Assembly (NCBI GenBank): GCA_043758125.1
Contig: JAYVOC010000027.1
Location: 1 to 16,972, forward strand
Source: JANXSD01 sp043758125
Lineage (GTDB): Bacteria > Bacteroidota > Bacteroidia > AKYH767-A > OLB10
Reading direction: 5' to 3'
DNA length: 16,972 nucleotides
Shown here: piece by piece, positions 1-7,717 of the stretch
Layout: the number at the start of each line of letters is the position of its first letter
Position numbering within the stretch: position 1 is the first letter of the stretch
Program-made: the position numbers and the translations under genes
The notes under the pieces: model-generated
Told to the model about the DNA's origin: nothing
The model's database searches: none
Seen by the model: only the letters and a program-made list of their open reading frames with translations

Positions 1-2
1 TT

Positions 3-3000
3 ACATCGATGGATGCACGATCAGGGTATAACAATTCGATTAATTTGGTTCCTACTTTTGGTGAGCCGCCATCGGATCAAATGTTCACTGCTAAATTAAA
101 TACGAGTGAGTATAAACAAGAGCTAGCTACAGGACGAATTTCAGCGTGGGAGGAAGCTGATGTAACAGCGTATCTCAATAAATTAATATCGTTTGAATTG
201 CAGCAAAAGCAACCTCCAGCTTTGTGGATGAAAAATGTATTGCACTTTGGCGGAGGTAGTGATATCTTTGAACAGGATCATCTTTCATCATTTTTAACAG
301 TATATAAAAATATTATTGAAGACACTTTGTTTGGTGGAAAGGTTACTACATTTTTGAAGAGTTCAACATCTCCTATACAAATAAATCAAAGCCAATATTT
401 GCAACAGTTAATAGATAGTGGTTGTAGTATGATGACATTTTTCGGTCATGCCGCAGGATCTTCCTTCGATGTTGCTACTGATATTCCAGAAAATTATCAT
501 AATAAAGATCGTTATCCTTTGATCCTTGCAAATTCTTGTTACGTAGGGAATATTCATACAAGTGCTCGACAACTTAATGAACGATTTGTGTTATCTCCTG
601 ATAAGGGTGCTATTGCATTTCTAGCTGTTCCCGATGTAGGAATTCCTGAAGTGCTTTCTGATTATTCGGAAAAATTTCATCGTGTATTGTTTCAAGAAGA
701 ATATGGTACGTCGGTGGGAGAGTGTATGAAATCAACTGTAGCACAAATCATCACTCCCGATTTTGCACGAAGAGGAGTATGTATGAACATGACGTTACAT
801 GGAGATCCCGCAATTGTATTAAATTCTTATTCTAAACCAGATTATTTTGTACAGAATTCCAATATAATTTTCGAACCTGCAAACATCACAACGGAACTGG
901 ATTCGTTTACAGTAAAAGTAGCCATCTCAAATATTGGTAAGAATACAAACCAAACTATGAATGTTTTAATAAGTAGAACATTCCCGGATCATGTTACAAA
1001 GAAAGATACCATATTTCATGTGCCATATATTTCTTATAGAGATACTGTAAGTATTAAACTTCCTGTTGATTTTAAAAATGGATCAGGAATAAATGATTTC
1101 CTTGTTACAGTGGATGTATATGATGAAGTAGATGAGATTGATAATTTTATCAATAACAATGCGCGAGCACAATTAATCATTAACTCTACTGATATAAATC
1201 CAGTTTATCCTCAAAAATATTCTATCATTCCTAATGGTACTTTATCTTTAAAAGCTACAACCGCTGACTTATTTGCTAAAGCTAAAACATATCGCTTTGA
1301 GTTGGACACCACTCCGTTTTTTAATTCGCCTAAATTACAAATTGGAACTGTTGCAAATGCGTACGGTATTGTAAGTTGGACTGCAACCTCATTACTCGAT
1401 TCTAATATTGCCTATTTCTGGCGAGTTGGTAACGATTCGATCATGAATCCTGATACAAGTATTTCTAAAAAATATCAATGGCGTAATAGTTCATTCATGT
1501 ACAAGCCGAATACTACAGGATGGTCTCAAGCACATTTTTACCAATTTCAAGAAAGTAATTTAACGAATGTTGTTTTAAATAATAGTAATCGTGTTTTTGA
1601 TTTTATATTATCCAACTATGCACTTGATATGTCGCATATAAATAACAAACCATCATTTGATATCAATGGTGTAAATATGGATTATGGTGGTTGTTCTGGA
1701 GCACCACAACTTGCAATTGCTGTTTTGGATTCAATCGACTTTACCAATCCATGGACTAACGATACATGCATCCATTATTTTGGAAATTATAATTATTACA
1801 GTGGTTGTTCAAGTAATCCTACTGGCAATTGTCGTTCATCAAGAGCAGATAAATATTTTCTATTTGATACATCTTATCCAAGTCAAAATGATAGTTTGGT
1901 AAATATGATTACCAACGAAGTTCCTAATGGTGATTATATTTTATCATGGACTGTATTTCCTGTTAATTTCCCAGCTCTTCCTTCAAGTGTAAATAATGCA
2001 TACCAACAACTGGGTGCCAGTGCATTCCCGAATCTTAGTGCTAGCGATAAATTTATGATGTTCTCTCATAAAGGTTATCCATCACAAACAATTTTTAAAC
2101 AAGGTCATTATCCTGATAGCATATTAAATATTAATTATTCATTTGTTAGGAATTGGGATAAGGGGTTTATCGAATCTACTGTTGTTGGTCCTGCTAAAAA
2201 GTGGACGACCTTTCATTGGGATTATCGACATTTAGAACCAGTAAATTCACCTGATACTATTGCATTGCAAATTTTGGGTATTACACCAACAAAACAAGAA
2301 GTTGTATTGATTGATAATATTTTCACTACTGCTGATATTGATCTTTCAACTATTGATGCTAAACAATATCCTAATCTAAAGATTCGGGCTTATCTTCAAG
2401 ATTCAATAAATAGAACACCAGCGCAAATTAATCGTTGGCAAGTTTATTACGAACCAGTTCCAGAGGGAGCGTTAAATACACGTTATTATTCTTTTTATAA
2501 GGATAGTATTCAAGAAGGTGATCAAGTGAAGTTAGATATGGCATTCGAAAATATTAGCAGTGTAAAAATGGATACCTTGTTAGTTGATTATTTCATGTAT
2601 GATGTTAATAATATTCGTCATTCACTTGGTTCTGTTAGAATGAAACGTGATCTTCCTCCAGGAGATACTGTGATGACGCATTTATCATTTAGTTCGGCAG
2701 GTTATGCTGGATTAAATAATCTTTGGATTGAAGCGAATCCACATCAAGATCAACCAGAGCAATATCATTTTAATAATCTCGCCAATTTGCATTTTAATGT
2801 TTCAAAGGATATTACTAATCCATTATTGGATGTAACATTTGATGGTCTGCATATTTTGAATGGCGATATTGTTTCTAGTAAACCTAATATTCATATTCAA
2901 TTGATGGATGAAAATAAATACATCGTATTGAACGATACCGCAGATTTCAGAGTAAGTTTAATAAATCCATCTGGTACTTCACGCGCACTAAATTTTGAAC

Positions 3001-3548
3001 CTACTTCTGGTTCAAGTTCTGATAATACTAAATTGAAATGGTCGCCAGCAACTTTACCTAGTAATAGTTTTAAGATTGATTACAGTCCTTTTTTAACGCA
3101 AGACGGTGTATATACTTTAGATGTTCAAGCGACTGATAAATCAGGAAATTTATCAGGGCAAAACGATTATAGAATTCAATTCGAAGTAATCAATAGAAGT
3201 ACAATCACTGAAGTTATTAATTATCCAAATCCATTTTCAACATCTACAAGATTTGTATTTGTTTTAACAGGATCTGAAACACCAAGTGAATTTAAAATTC
3301 AAATTATGACGGTTACTGGTAAGATTATTCGTGAGATTACAAAGGATGAATTAGGTCCGTTGCATATTGGAAGAAACTTAACAGATTATGCATGGAATGG
3401 AAAAGATGAATTCGGCGATCAATTAGCAAATGGTGTTTACTTATATCATGTAGTTACAAAAATTGATGGTAACAAAATTGAAAATCGTGATGTAGGTATT
3501 GATAAATATTTTAAACGTGGCTGGGGAAAAATGTATTTGATGCGATAA
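3..3548 (+). CDS. C25 (gingipain-like) cysteine peptidase, PorU/PorU2-like, 5'-truncated
   Basis: The reading frame is open to the left edge, so the signal peptide and N-terminal part are missing. Numbering here starts at the ATG at nt 9 (1179 aa to the stop); that ATG is probably internal. Seen: a C25 peptidase core with the PPSD motif (residues 20-23), the His motif FFGHAAG (His147) and the Cys motif LANSCYVG (Cys177), the expected catalytic dyad, then HGDPAI (264-269). A CARDB-like beta domain follows (about 278-388), then a long Cys-rich and Asn-rich stretch, a second CARDB-like domain (about 836-930), an Ig-like region, and a FlgD/T9SS-CTD-like end beginning NYPNPF (about 1071) and finishing GKMYLMR. 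Known: C25 enzymes of Bacteroidota include gingipains and PorU, the outer-membrane sortase that removes T9SS sorting domains and attaches cargo to A-LPS. Inference: the domain order and unusual tail resemble the PorU2-type paralogues more than a secreted gingipain. Alternative: an ordinary secreted C25 protease. It converges on the next gene across a shared terminator. Confidence 0.8.
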   Translation, partial: TSMDARSGYNNSINLVPTFGEPPSDQMFTAKLNTSEYKQELATGRISAWEEADVTAYLNKLISFELQQKQPPALWMKNVLHFGGGSDIFEQDHLSSFLTVYKNIIEDTLFGGKVTTFLKSSTSPIQINQSQYLQQLIDSGCSMMTFFGHAAGSSFDVATDIPENYHNKDRYPLILANSCYVGNIHTSARQLNERFVLSPDKGAIAFLAVPDVGIPEVLSDYSEKFHRVLFQEEYGTSVGECMKSTVAQIITPDFARRGVCMNMTLHGDPAIVLNSYSKPDYFVQNSNIIFEPANITTELDSFTVKVAISNIGKNTNQTMNVLISRTFPDHVTKKDTIFHVPYISYRDTVSIKLPVDFKNGSGINDFLVTVDVYDEVDEIDNFINNNARAQLIINSTDINPVYPQKYSIIPNGTLSLKATTADLFAKAKTYRFELDTTPFFNSPKLQIGTVANAYGIVSWTATSLLDSNIAYFWRVGNDSIMNPDTSISKKYQWRNSSFMYKPNTTGWSQAHFYQFQESNLTNVVLNNSNRVFDFILSNYALDMSHINNKPSFDINGVNMDYGGCSGAPQLAIAVLDSIDFTNPWTNDTCIHYFGNYNYYSGCSSNPTGNCRSSRADKYFLFDTSYPSQNDSLVNMITNEVPNGDYILSWTVFPVNFPALPSSVNNAYQQLGASAFPNLSASDKFMMFSHKGYPSQTIFKQGHYPDSILNINYSFVRNWDKGFIESTVVGPAKKWTTFHWDYRHLEPVNSPDTIALQILGITPTKQEVVLIDNIFTTADIDLSTIDAKQYPNLKIRAYLQDSINRTPAQINRWQVYYEPVPEGALNTRYYSFYKDSIQEGDQVKLDMAFENISSVKMDTLLVDYFMYDVNNIRHSLGSVRMKRDLPPGDTVMTHLSFSSAGYAGLNNLWIEANPHQDQPEQYHFNNLANLHFNVSKDITNPLLDVTFDGLHILNGDIVSSKPNIHIQLMDENKYIVLNDTADFRVSLINPSGTSRALNFEPTSGSSSDNTKLKWSPATLPSNSFKIDYSPFLTQDGVYTLDVQATDKSGNLSGQNDYRIQFEVINRSTITEVINYPNPFSTSTRFVFVLTGSETPSEFKIQIMTVTGKIIREITKDELGPLHIGRNLTDYAWNGKDEFGDQLANGVYLYHVVTKIDGNKIENRDVGIDKYFKRGWGKMYLMR

Positions 3549-3572
3549 GTATTGGTATTAATTCCAAATAAA

Positions 3573-3612
3573 AAAAGGAGCCCTGAAGTCATTGTACTTC
3601 AGGGCTCCTTTT
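3573..3612. terminator. Bidirectional rho-independent terminator
   Basis: A perfect 17-bp inverted repeat (left arm AAAAGGAGCCCTGAAGT at 3573-3589, right arm its exact reverse complement at 3596-3612) encloses a 6-nt loop. The arm ends give a T-run on either strand. It lies 24 bases after the stop of the plus-strand C25 peptidase gene and 29 bases after the stop of the convergent minus-strand gene, so it can end transcripts from both sides. Confidence 0.93.
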
Positions 3613-3641
3613 ATCTGAATCAATTTTTGATATAATTTATA

Positions 3642-6422
3642 TTATTTAATGACTACAAATTTTCTAATGAACGTTTCGGTTCCTAATTGAATAGTACACA
3701 AATAAATTCCGGAAGGTAAATCATCTGTTTTCAATAAGTATTGAACCTTGCCATTTTCAATGTGATTGTCATGCGATAAATGAATAACGCTGCCTTGCAA
3801 ATTCGTTATAGTAATTTTTAATTCTTTCGTATAATTATTTTCAATGGTAATTGTTAGATCAGCATTTGAAGGATTCGGTGCGATTAAGATAAGAGGTTGT
3901 GATGCAACTTCATTTATTCCCACTGTACAATTTACGATAGCGGTAACTGTATCAGTAGAAAGGGCGCAGCCCTGATGATAATTTACAATTCCGAAATAAG
4001 TTCCGGCTGCAAATACTCTCAAATCAGAATTACTATTGATTAATGGATTGTTATTTTGATACCACACATAATTAGCACCAGAGATCACTGGCAATGAAAG
4101 TAAAATACTATCACCGTTGCAAAAGGTAAGGCCTTGTGTTGTTGAAATAGTAGGAGTATCAATTGCTGTAATAATTATTGTGTTTGACGTATCTATACAT
4201 CCATCCAAGTTTCTTGTAACTTGTAATTGATACGAAGCTACTTTTCTGGAATAATAAAAATTGGAAGTAGCATTTGTTGGAATTGCAATTCCGTTTTTGA
4301 GCCATTTGTACGATAAGCCAATATCAACATTTGCATCTAATCTTATTTTTCCCGTAGGTCCCGGACAGATCGCCGTATCAACAGAAGTAATTTGAACAAA
4401 AGGTTTTTTTAAAATTGTTTTTACAGGAATGCGATTACTTATACATGTACCATAATCAACTGCTACATAAAATGTGGTAGTTGCATTTACAGATGTTGTA
4501 TAAGTATTTCCATTGGTTTGCAATAAATTGCCTGCAACTGGAGCGTCATACCATAAATTGGTTCCTATTGAATTTACAATACATAATGGAACACCAGGTC
4601 CACACTGAATTGAATCTGTTACTGTCGGATCCGGTTTTGGATTGTTAGTTAGTATTAGTGAATCACTAATGCTACATCCTGAGTTATCAGTGACGATAAG
4701 AATTAAAGTATCAGGACCTGAAACATTTCTTGATTGACTGGTATCTCCATCTTGCCAATTATAACTGAAAGGTGAAAGTCCACCTGTTACTTGTACATTC
4801 AACGCAAAAGTATTTGGTAAACAATATCCAGTTTTAACAGCTACAATTGTGCTTCCCATCCGTTGAATAAATACTCTAGCAGTATCAATTGATTGTCCAT
4901 CACTTAATGTATACGAAAGTGTATCGGTGATGTAGCAACTTGAAGAAGGGGTATATTGAATTGAACCGGCAATTACAGTTGCAGCACCATATACCGGAGG
5001 TGAAATGATGGATAACGTTAATGAACTGCCGTTTGGTGCAACATCATTCAACTGAACATCTAAAGTACTTGTTGAAAGAGTATTTAAAATAAAATAATCA
5101 TCGCTAGCCGTAAGATGTTGTACATAAGCTGTGTCTTTTTTAAACAGATCTTCGAAAGTGATGAAAGGAATCTGAAGAGAGTCGGCATAATTCACTAAAG
5201 CATACGCATCATTTTGCATGGTAAGTTCCGACTCATGAAATAGATTTGAAGGTGCTGTAATTATGGAGCCAAAATCCATGATCAGTAATCCATGATTGTT
5301 TTGGATACTGTCAACATAACTTTTCATCTGAGAGATTGTAAACGGAGTGCCGCCAACGTTAGGTCCAGCACTGGCAGAAGTCGGCCTGAAAAATTTTAAG
5401 TTATAAGGATTATTGATAGGCAGTTCATTAAAACCTGAATCTTGTTTGCGGATAGAACTATAAATATTCCAATCTTTAATTTGTTTTAAAATTGAATTTG
5501 TACATGCATCCATTGGAATACTGAAACACCATCGTGCATCCAGTCCATGGTTGATGAAAGAATCTAATGCACATAACTTATAGAGATCAGTTGCACTTAA
5601 ATATCTTACATCTTCATAAAAAGAACCATGACTTGTACAACTCCAGCCATGATTATGAACGAGTGTATCAATCCTGTTTAGACCAACATAAGTATATGTT
5701 AATCCTGATTTTGTTTCTGTAAGTTGCGATTTTGCGAAACCAAATGGAATATCCAGATTAGCTTTTAAATTTTTCTGCAAAAGGAATGGAACTAACAATG
5801 AATCTGCATTACTTCTGAACCGGTTAAAATGAACAATAGAAACAGGCCCTGTTGGTTCAATGGTTTTTATTTCATCAATCCATAAAGAACAGTTTACAGA
5901 TGCATTCGTTGTTTCAAAAGAAATGCTTTTTACGTGTTGGAGATCATTGGAGTTGGCACTGTTTAGCGCACCAGTGGCGATAAAACTTCCCATCTGATGC
6001 CAATCGGTTTCAGGTAAAGCAAAATTGGATGGACTAACTTTCGTTGTTGGGCCTATAAAAAATCTGGTGCCACTTACACAGTTCACGTAAATTGTAATTG
6101 TGTTTGGAACATTATTTCTTCTGCAAACAGAATATAACACCATCTTGCGAAGATCAATATCCCCTGTTAATAGAAGTAACGAAACCTTTCCTGAATTCGC
6201 AGGAACATCCCACCGAATACTTGTAGCATTACTGTTATGAATTGTTAAATCTTTACTAATTGTCGTTAGTCCTGATGACTTAAACTGATCAATGTTATTG
6301 CCTCTTGACAAATAATGATAAGCAGTTGAATCCGGCTGCCATTTGTTTTGTGCATTAGCGTTAATCGAAATAAATGCTATATTGAATAACAATACAAGGT
6401 ACTTCAAATATTCTTTTTTCAT
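3642..6422 (-). CDS. Secreted NodB-like/Ig-repeat protein with T9SS type A sorting domain
   Basis: 926 aa. A Sec signal peptide (Lys-rich start, hydrophobic core, ANA-Q cleavage near residue 24) leads into a beta-rich domain (about 30-190) ending in SLWIDEIKTIE, like a carbohydrate-binding module. Residues about 190-430 resemble a NodB polysaccharide deacetylase fold, with a strand-loop VSIVHFNRF, then GWSCTSHGSFYED and IPFITFEDLF. The family's FDDG is replaced by F199-N200-R201-F202 and the second His of HxxxH by Tyr269, so activity is doubtful. Next come a cadherin/Ig-like module (about 437-520), an SprB-like repeat (about 530-592) and three Ig/PKD-like modules (about 597-668, 672-752, 755-832). 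The C-terminus (842-926) is a type A sorting domain: APNPS, LPSGIYLC, final KFVVIK. Known: such tails direct T9SS export and are removed on secretion. Inference: a surface or released glycan-binding protein. The start at 6422 is set by the signal peptide; a weak -7-like TACTTTTA lies at 6440-6447. The substrate is unknown. Confidence 0.85.
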   Translation of the reverse strand: MKKEYLKYLVLLFNIAFISINANAQNKWQPDSTAYHYLSRGNNIDQFKSSGLTTISKDLTIHNSNATSIRWDVPANSGKVSLLLLTGDIDLRKMVLYSVCRRNNVPNTITIYVNCVSGTRFFIGPTTKVSPSNFALPETDWHQMGSFIATGALNSANSNDLQHVKSISFETTNASVNCSLWIDEIKTIEPTGPVSIVHFNRFRSNADSLLVPFLLQKNLKANLDIPFGFAKSQLTETKSGLTYTYVGLNRIDTLVHNHGWSCTSHGSFYEDVRYLSATDLYKLCALDSFINHGLDARWCFSIPMDACTNSILKQIKDWNIYSSIRKQDSGFNELPINNPYNLKFFRPTSASAGPNVGGTPFTISQMKSYVDSIQNNHGLLIMDFGSIITAPSNLFHESELTMQNDAYALVNYADSLQIPFITFEDLFKKDTAYVQHLTASDDYFILNTLSTSTLDVQLNDVAPNGSSLTLSIISPPVYGAATVIAGSIQYTPSSSCYITDTLSYTLSDGQSIDTARVFIQRMGSTIVAVKTGYCLPNTFALNVQVTGGLSPFSYNWQDGDTSQSRNVSGPDTLILIVTDNSGCSISDSLILTNNPKPDPTVTDSIQCGPGVPLCIVNSIGTNLWYDAPVAGNLLQTNGNTYTTSVNATTTFYVAVDYGTCISNRIPVKTILKKPFVQITSVDTAICPGPTGKIRLDANVDIGLSYKWLKNGIAIPTNATSNFYYSRKVASYQLQVTRNLDGCIDTSNTIIITAIDTPTISTTQGLTFCNGDSILLSLPVISGANYVWYQNNNPLINSNSDLRVFAAGTYFGIVNYHQGCALSTDTVTAIVNCTVGINEVASQPLILIAPNPSNADLTITIENNYTKELKITITNLQGSVIHLSHDNHIENGKVQYLLKTDDLPSGIYLCTIQLGTETFIRKFVVIK

Positions 6423-6462
6423 ATAATTTTTCTTTGTTGTAAAAGTATCGCTAAGAGTAATT

Positions 6463-6507
6463 AAAAAAACATCCTGAAATCATCTTCATCAATGATATCA
6501 GGATGTT
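6463..6507 (-). terminator. Rho-independent terminator of the pepA-pdxA unit
   Basis: On the minus strand a hairpin of 10 bp (AACATCCTGA at 6468-6477 against TCAGGATGTT at 6498-6507), one A/A mismatch and 5 further bp (6479-6483 against 6492-6496), with an 8-nt loop, runs directly into seven T residues (A-run at 6463-6469 on the plus strand, overlapping the arm). It sits about 100 nt past the pdxA stop and 45 nt before the next minus-strand start, so it separates the two units. Confidence 0.85.
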
Positions 6508-6547
6508 CATGAAGTTTCTAAATTACAAAATAATGTTGGATTTTAAA

Positions 6548-6583
6548 TTTTGTATTTCTTCATGTAAATGAAGAAATACAAAA
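6548..6583. other. Perfect 16-bp hairpin downstream of pdxA
   Basis: TTTTGTATTTCTTCAT (6548-6563) is followed after a 4-nt GTAA loop by its exact reverse complement (6568-6583). It begins 21 nt after the pdxA stop on the minus strand. The stem is A/T-rich and is followed on the minus strand by only three T residues, so it is a poor intrinsic terminator. It could be a 3'-end stabilising structure or an auxiliary terminator ahead of the stronger one at 6463-6507. Confidence 0.6.
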
Positions 6584-6604
6584 CCACTGCTTGTTATCTA
6601 ACTA

Positions 6605-7669
6605 TTATCGATCAGAACCAAGTTTGCTAAATGGTAATGGATTTGCTGTAACGCCATCAAAATTTAATCGTCGGCTGTAAATATCACAAGCAAGATATAC
6701 GGCTTCACGGAATGAGTTTTCATTAGCTATTCCTTTTCCAGCGATATCATAAGCTGTACCGTGATCGGGTGATGTTCTTACGAATGGTAATCCTGCTGTG
6801 AAGTTTACGCCAGTTTCAAATGCAAGTGTTTTAAATGGTATTAATCCTTGATCATGATACATTGCTAAAATAGCATCGAACTTTCTGTAACCTCCGGCAC
6901 CAAATATTCCATCAGCAGAATAAGGACCAAAAGCTAAAATGCCTGCGTTGTAAGCTTCTTTAACAGCTGGAATAATAATTTCAAGATCTTCATTTCCAAT
7001 AACACCATTATCACCAGCATGAGGATTTAATCCTAGCACAGCAATGCGTGGCTTACGAATTCCAAAATCTCGTTTCAATGAAGCATGCATCACCTTTAAC
7101 TTCATCAAAATACTTTCTTTAGTAATTAATCCTGCTACTTTCGAAACAGGCACATGTCCTGTCACTAATGCAACGCGTAAATCACCAGAAACTAAAAACA
7201 TTAAGTAGTCGGTAGTCTTGAATGCTGCTGCAAGATATTCAGTATGTCCGGTAAAGTTTGGATTATCAGTTTGAATGGTATGCTTATCGATAGGCGCAGT
7301 AACCATTGCATTAATATCACCGTTAGCTAAATCATTTGTTGCAGCTGCAAGTGCTTTGAAGGCGTACATTCCTGTTAACTTTGAAGCAACACCAATTTCG
7401 ATTTTAATTTCTTCTTCCCAACAATTTAATAAATTTATTTTATGAGGAATCACTTCCTTTATTGATCGGATAGTATTGTAATTAAATTCGGGAATGTTTA
7501 ATGCTTTACGATGAAACGATAATGTTTTTGCTGATCCATAAATGATAGGAGTACACGTTTGTAATATTCGTGTATCAGCAAAAGTTTTCAAAATTATTTC
7601 CGGACCAACACCATTAACTTCACCAATCGTAATCCCAATTTTTATTACTCCTTCTTTTTCGTTGCTCAT
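6605..7669 (-). CDS. pdxA: 4-hydroxythreonine-4-phosphate dehydrogenase PdxA
   Basis: 354 aa, close to the usual family length. PdxA oxidises 4-phospho-hydroxy-L-threonine with NAD(P)+ in the DXP-dependent pyridoxal phosphate pathway, in the cytoplasm; PdxJ uses the product. Motifs in order: GEVNGVGPEI (16-25, the Bacteroidota-like form of the N-terminal GDPxGIGPE), TAPIDK (124-129), FTGHTEYLA (139-147, substrate His142/Thr143), GH at 171-172, GLNPHAGD (213-220), MYHDQG (270-275) and SPDHGTAYDIAGKG (300-313). His172, His217 and His272 match the three metal-binding histidines of the E. coli enzyme with the same spacing. The ATG at 7669 begins the conserved N-terminus after a short leader. The gene starts 48 nt after the stop of the upstream aminopeptidase gene on the same strand, with no terminator between them, so the two are probably one transcript. 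That transcript ends at the hairpins in 6463-6583. Confidence 0.96.
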   Translation of the reverse strand: MSNEKEGVIKIGITIGEVNGVGPEIILKTFADTRILQTCTPIIYGSAKTLSFHRKALNIPEFNYNTIRSIKEVIPHKINLLNCWEEEIKIEIGVASKLTGMYAFKALAAATNDLANGDINAMVTAPIDKHTIQTDNPNFTGHTEYLAAAFKTTDYLMFLVSGDLRVALVTGHVPVSKVAGLITKESILMKLKVMHASLKRDFGIRKPRIAVLGLNPHAGDNGVIGNEDLEIIIPAVKEAYNAGILAFGPYSADGIFGAGGYRKFDAILAMYHDQGLIPFKTLAFETGVNFTAGLPFVRTSPDHGTAYDIAGKGIANENSFREAVYLACDIYSRRLNFDGVTANPLPFSKLGSDR

Positions 7670-7717
7670 AATAGTAAAACGTAATCTCTTAATTTATTTT
7701 AGTGTAAACTTTAAAAA

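Noticed and set aside
1684..1902. 72-codon open frame inside the C25 peptidase gene in another frame
   Set aside because: It lies wholly within a well-supported coding region, is rich in Ile/Val/His from the shifted reading of A/T-rich codons, and has no recognisable motif.
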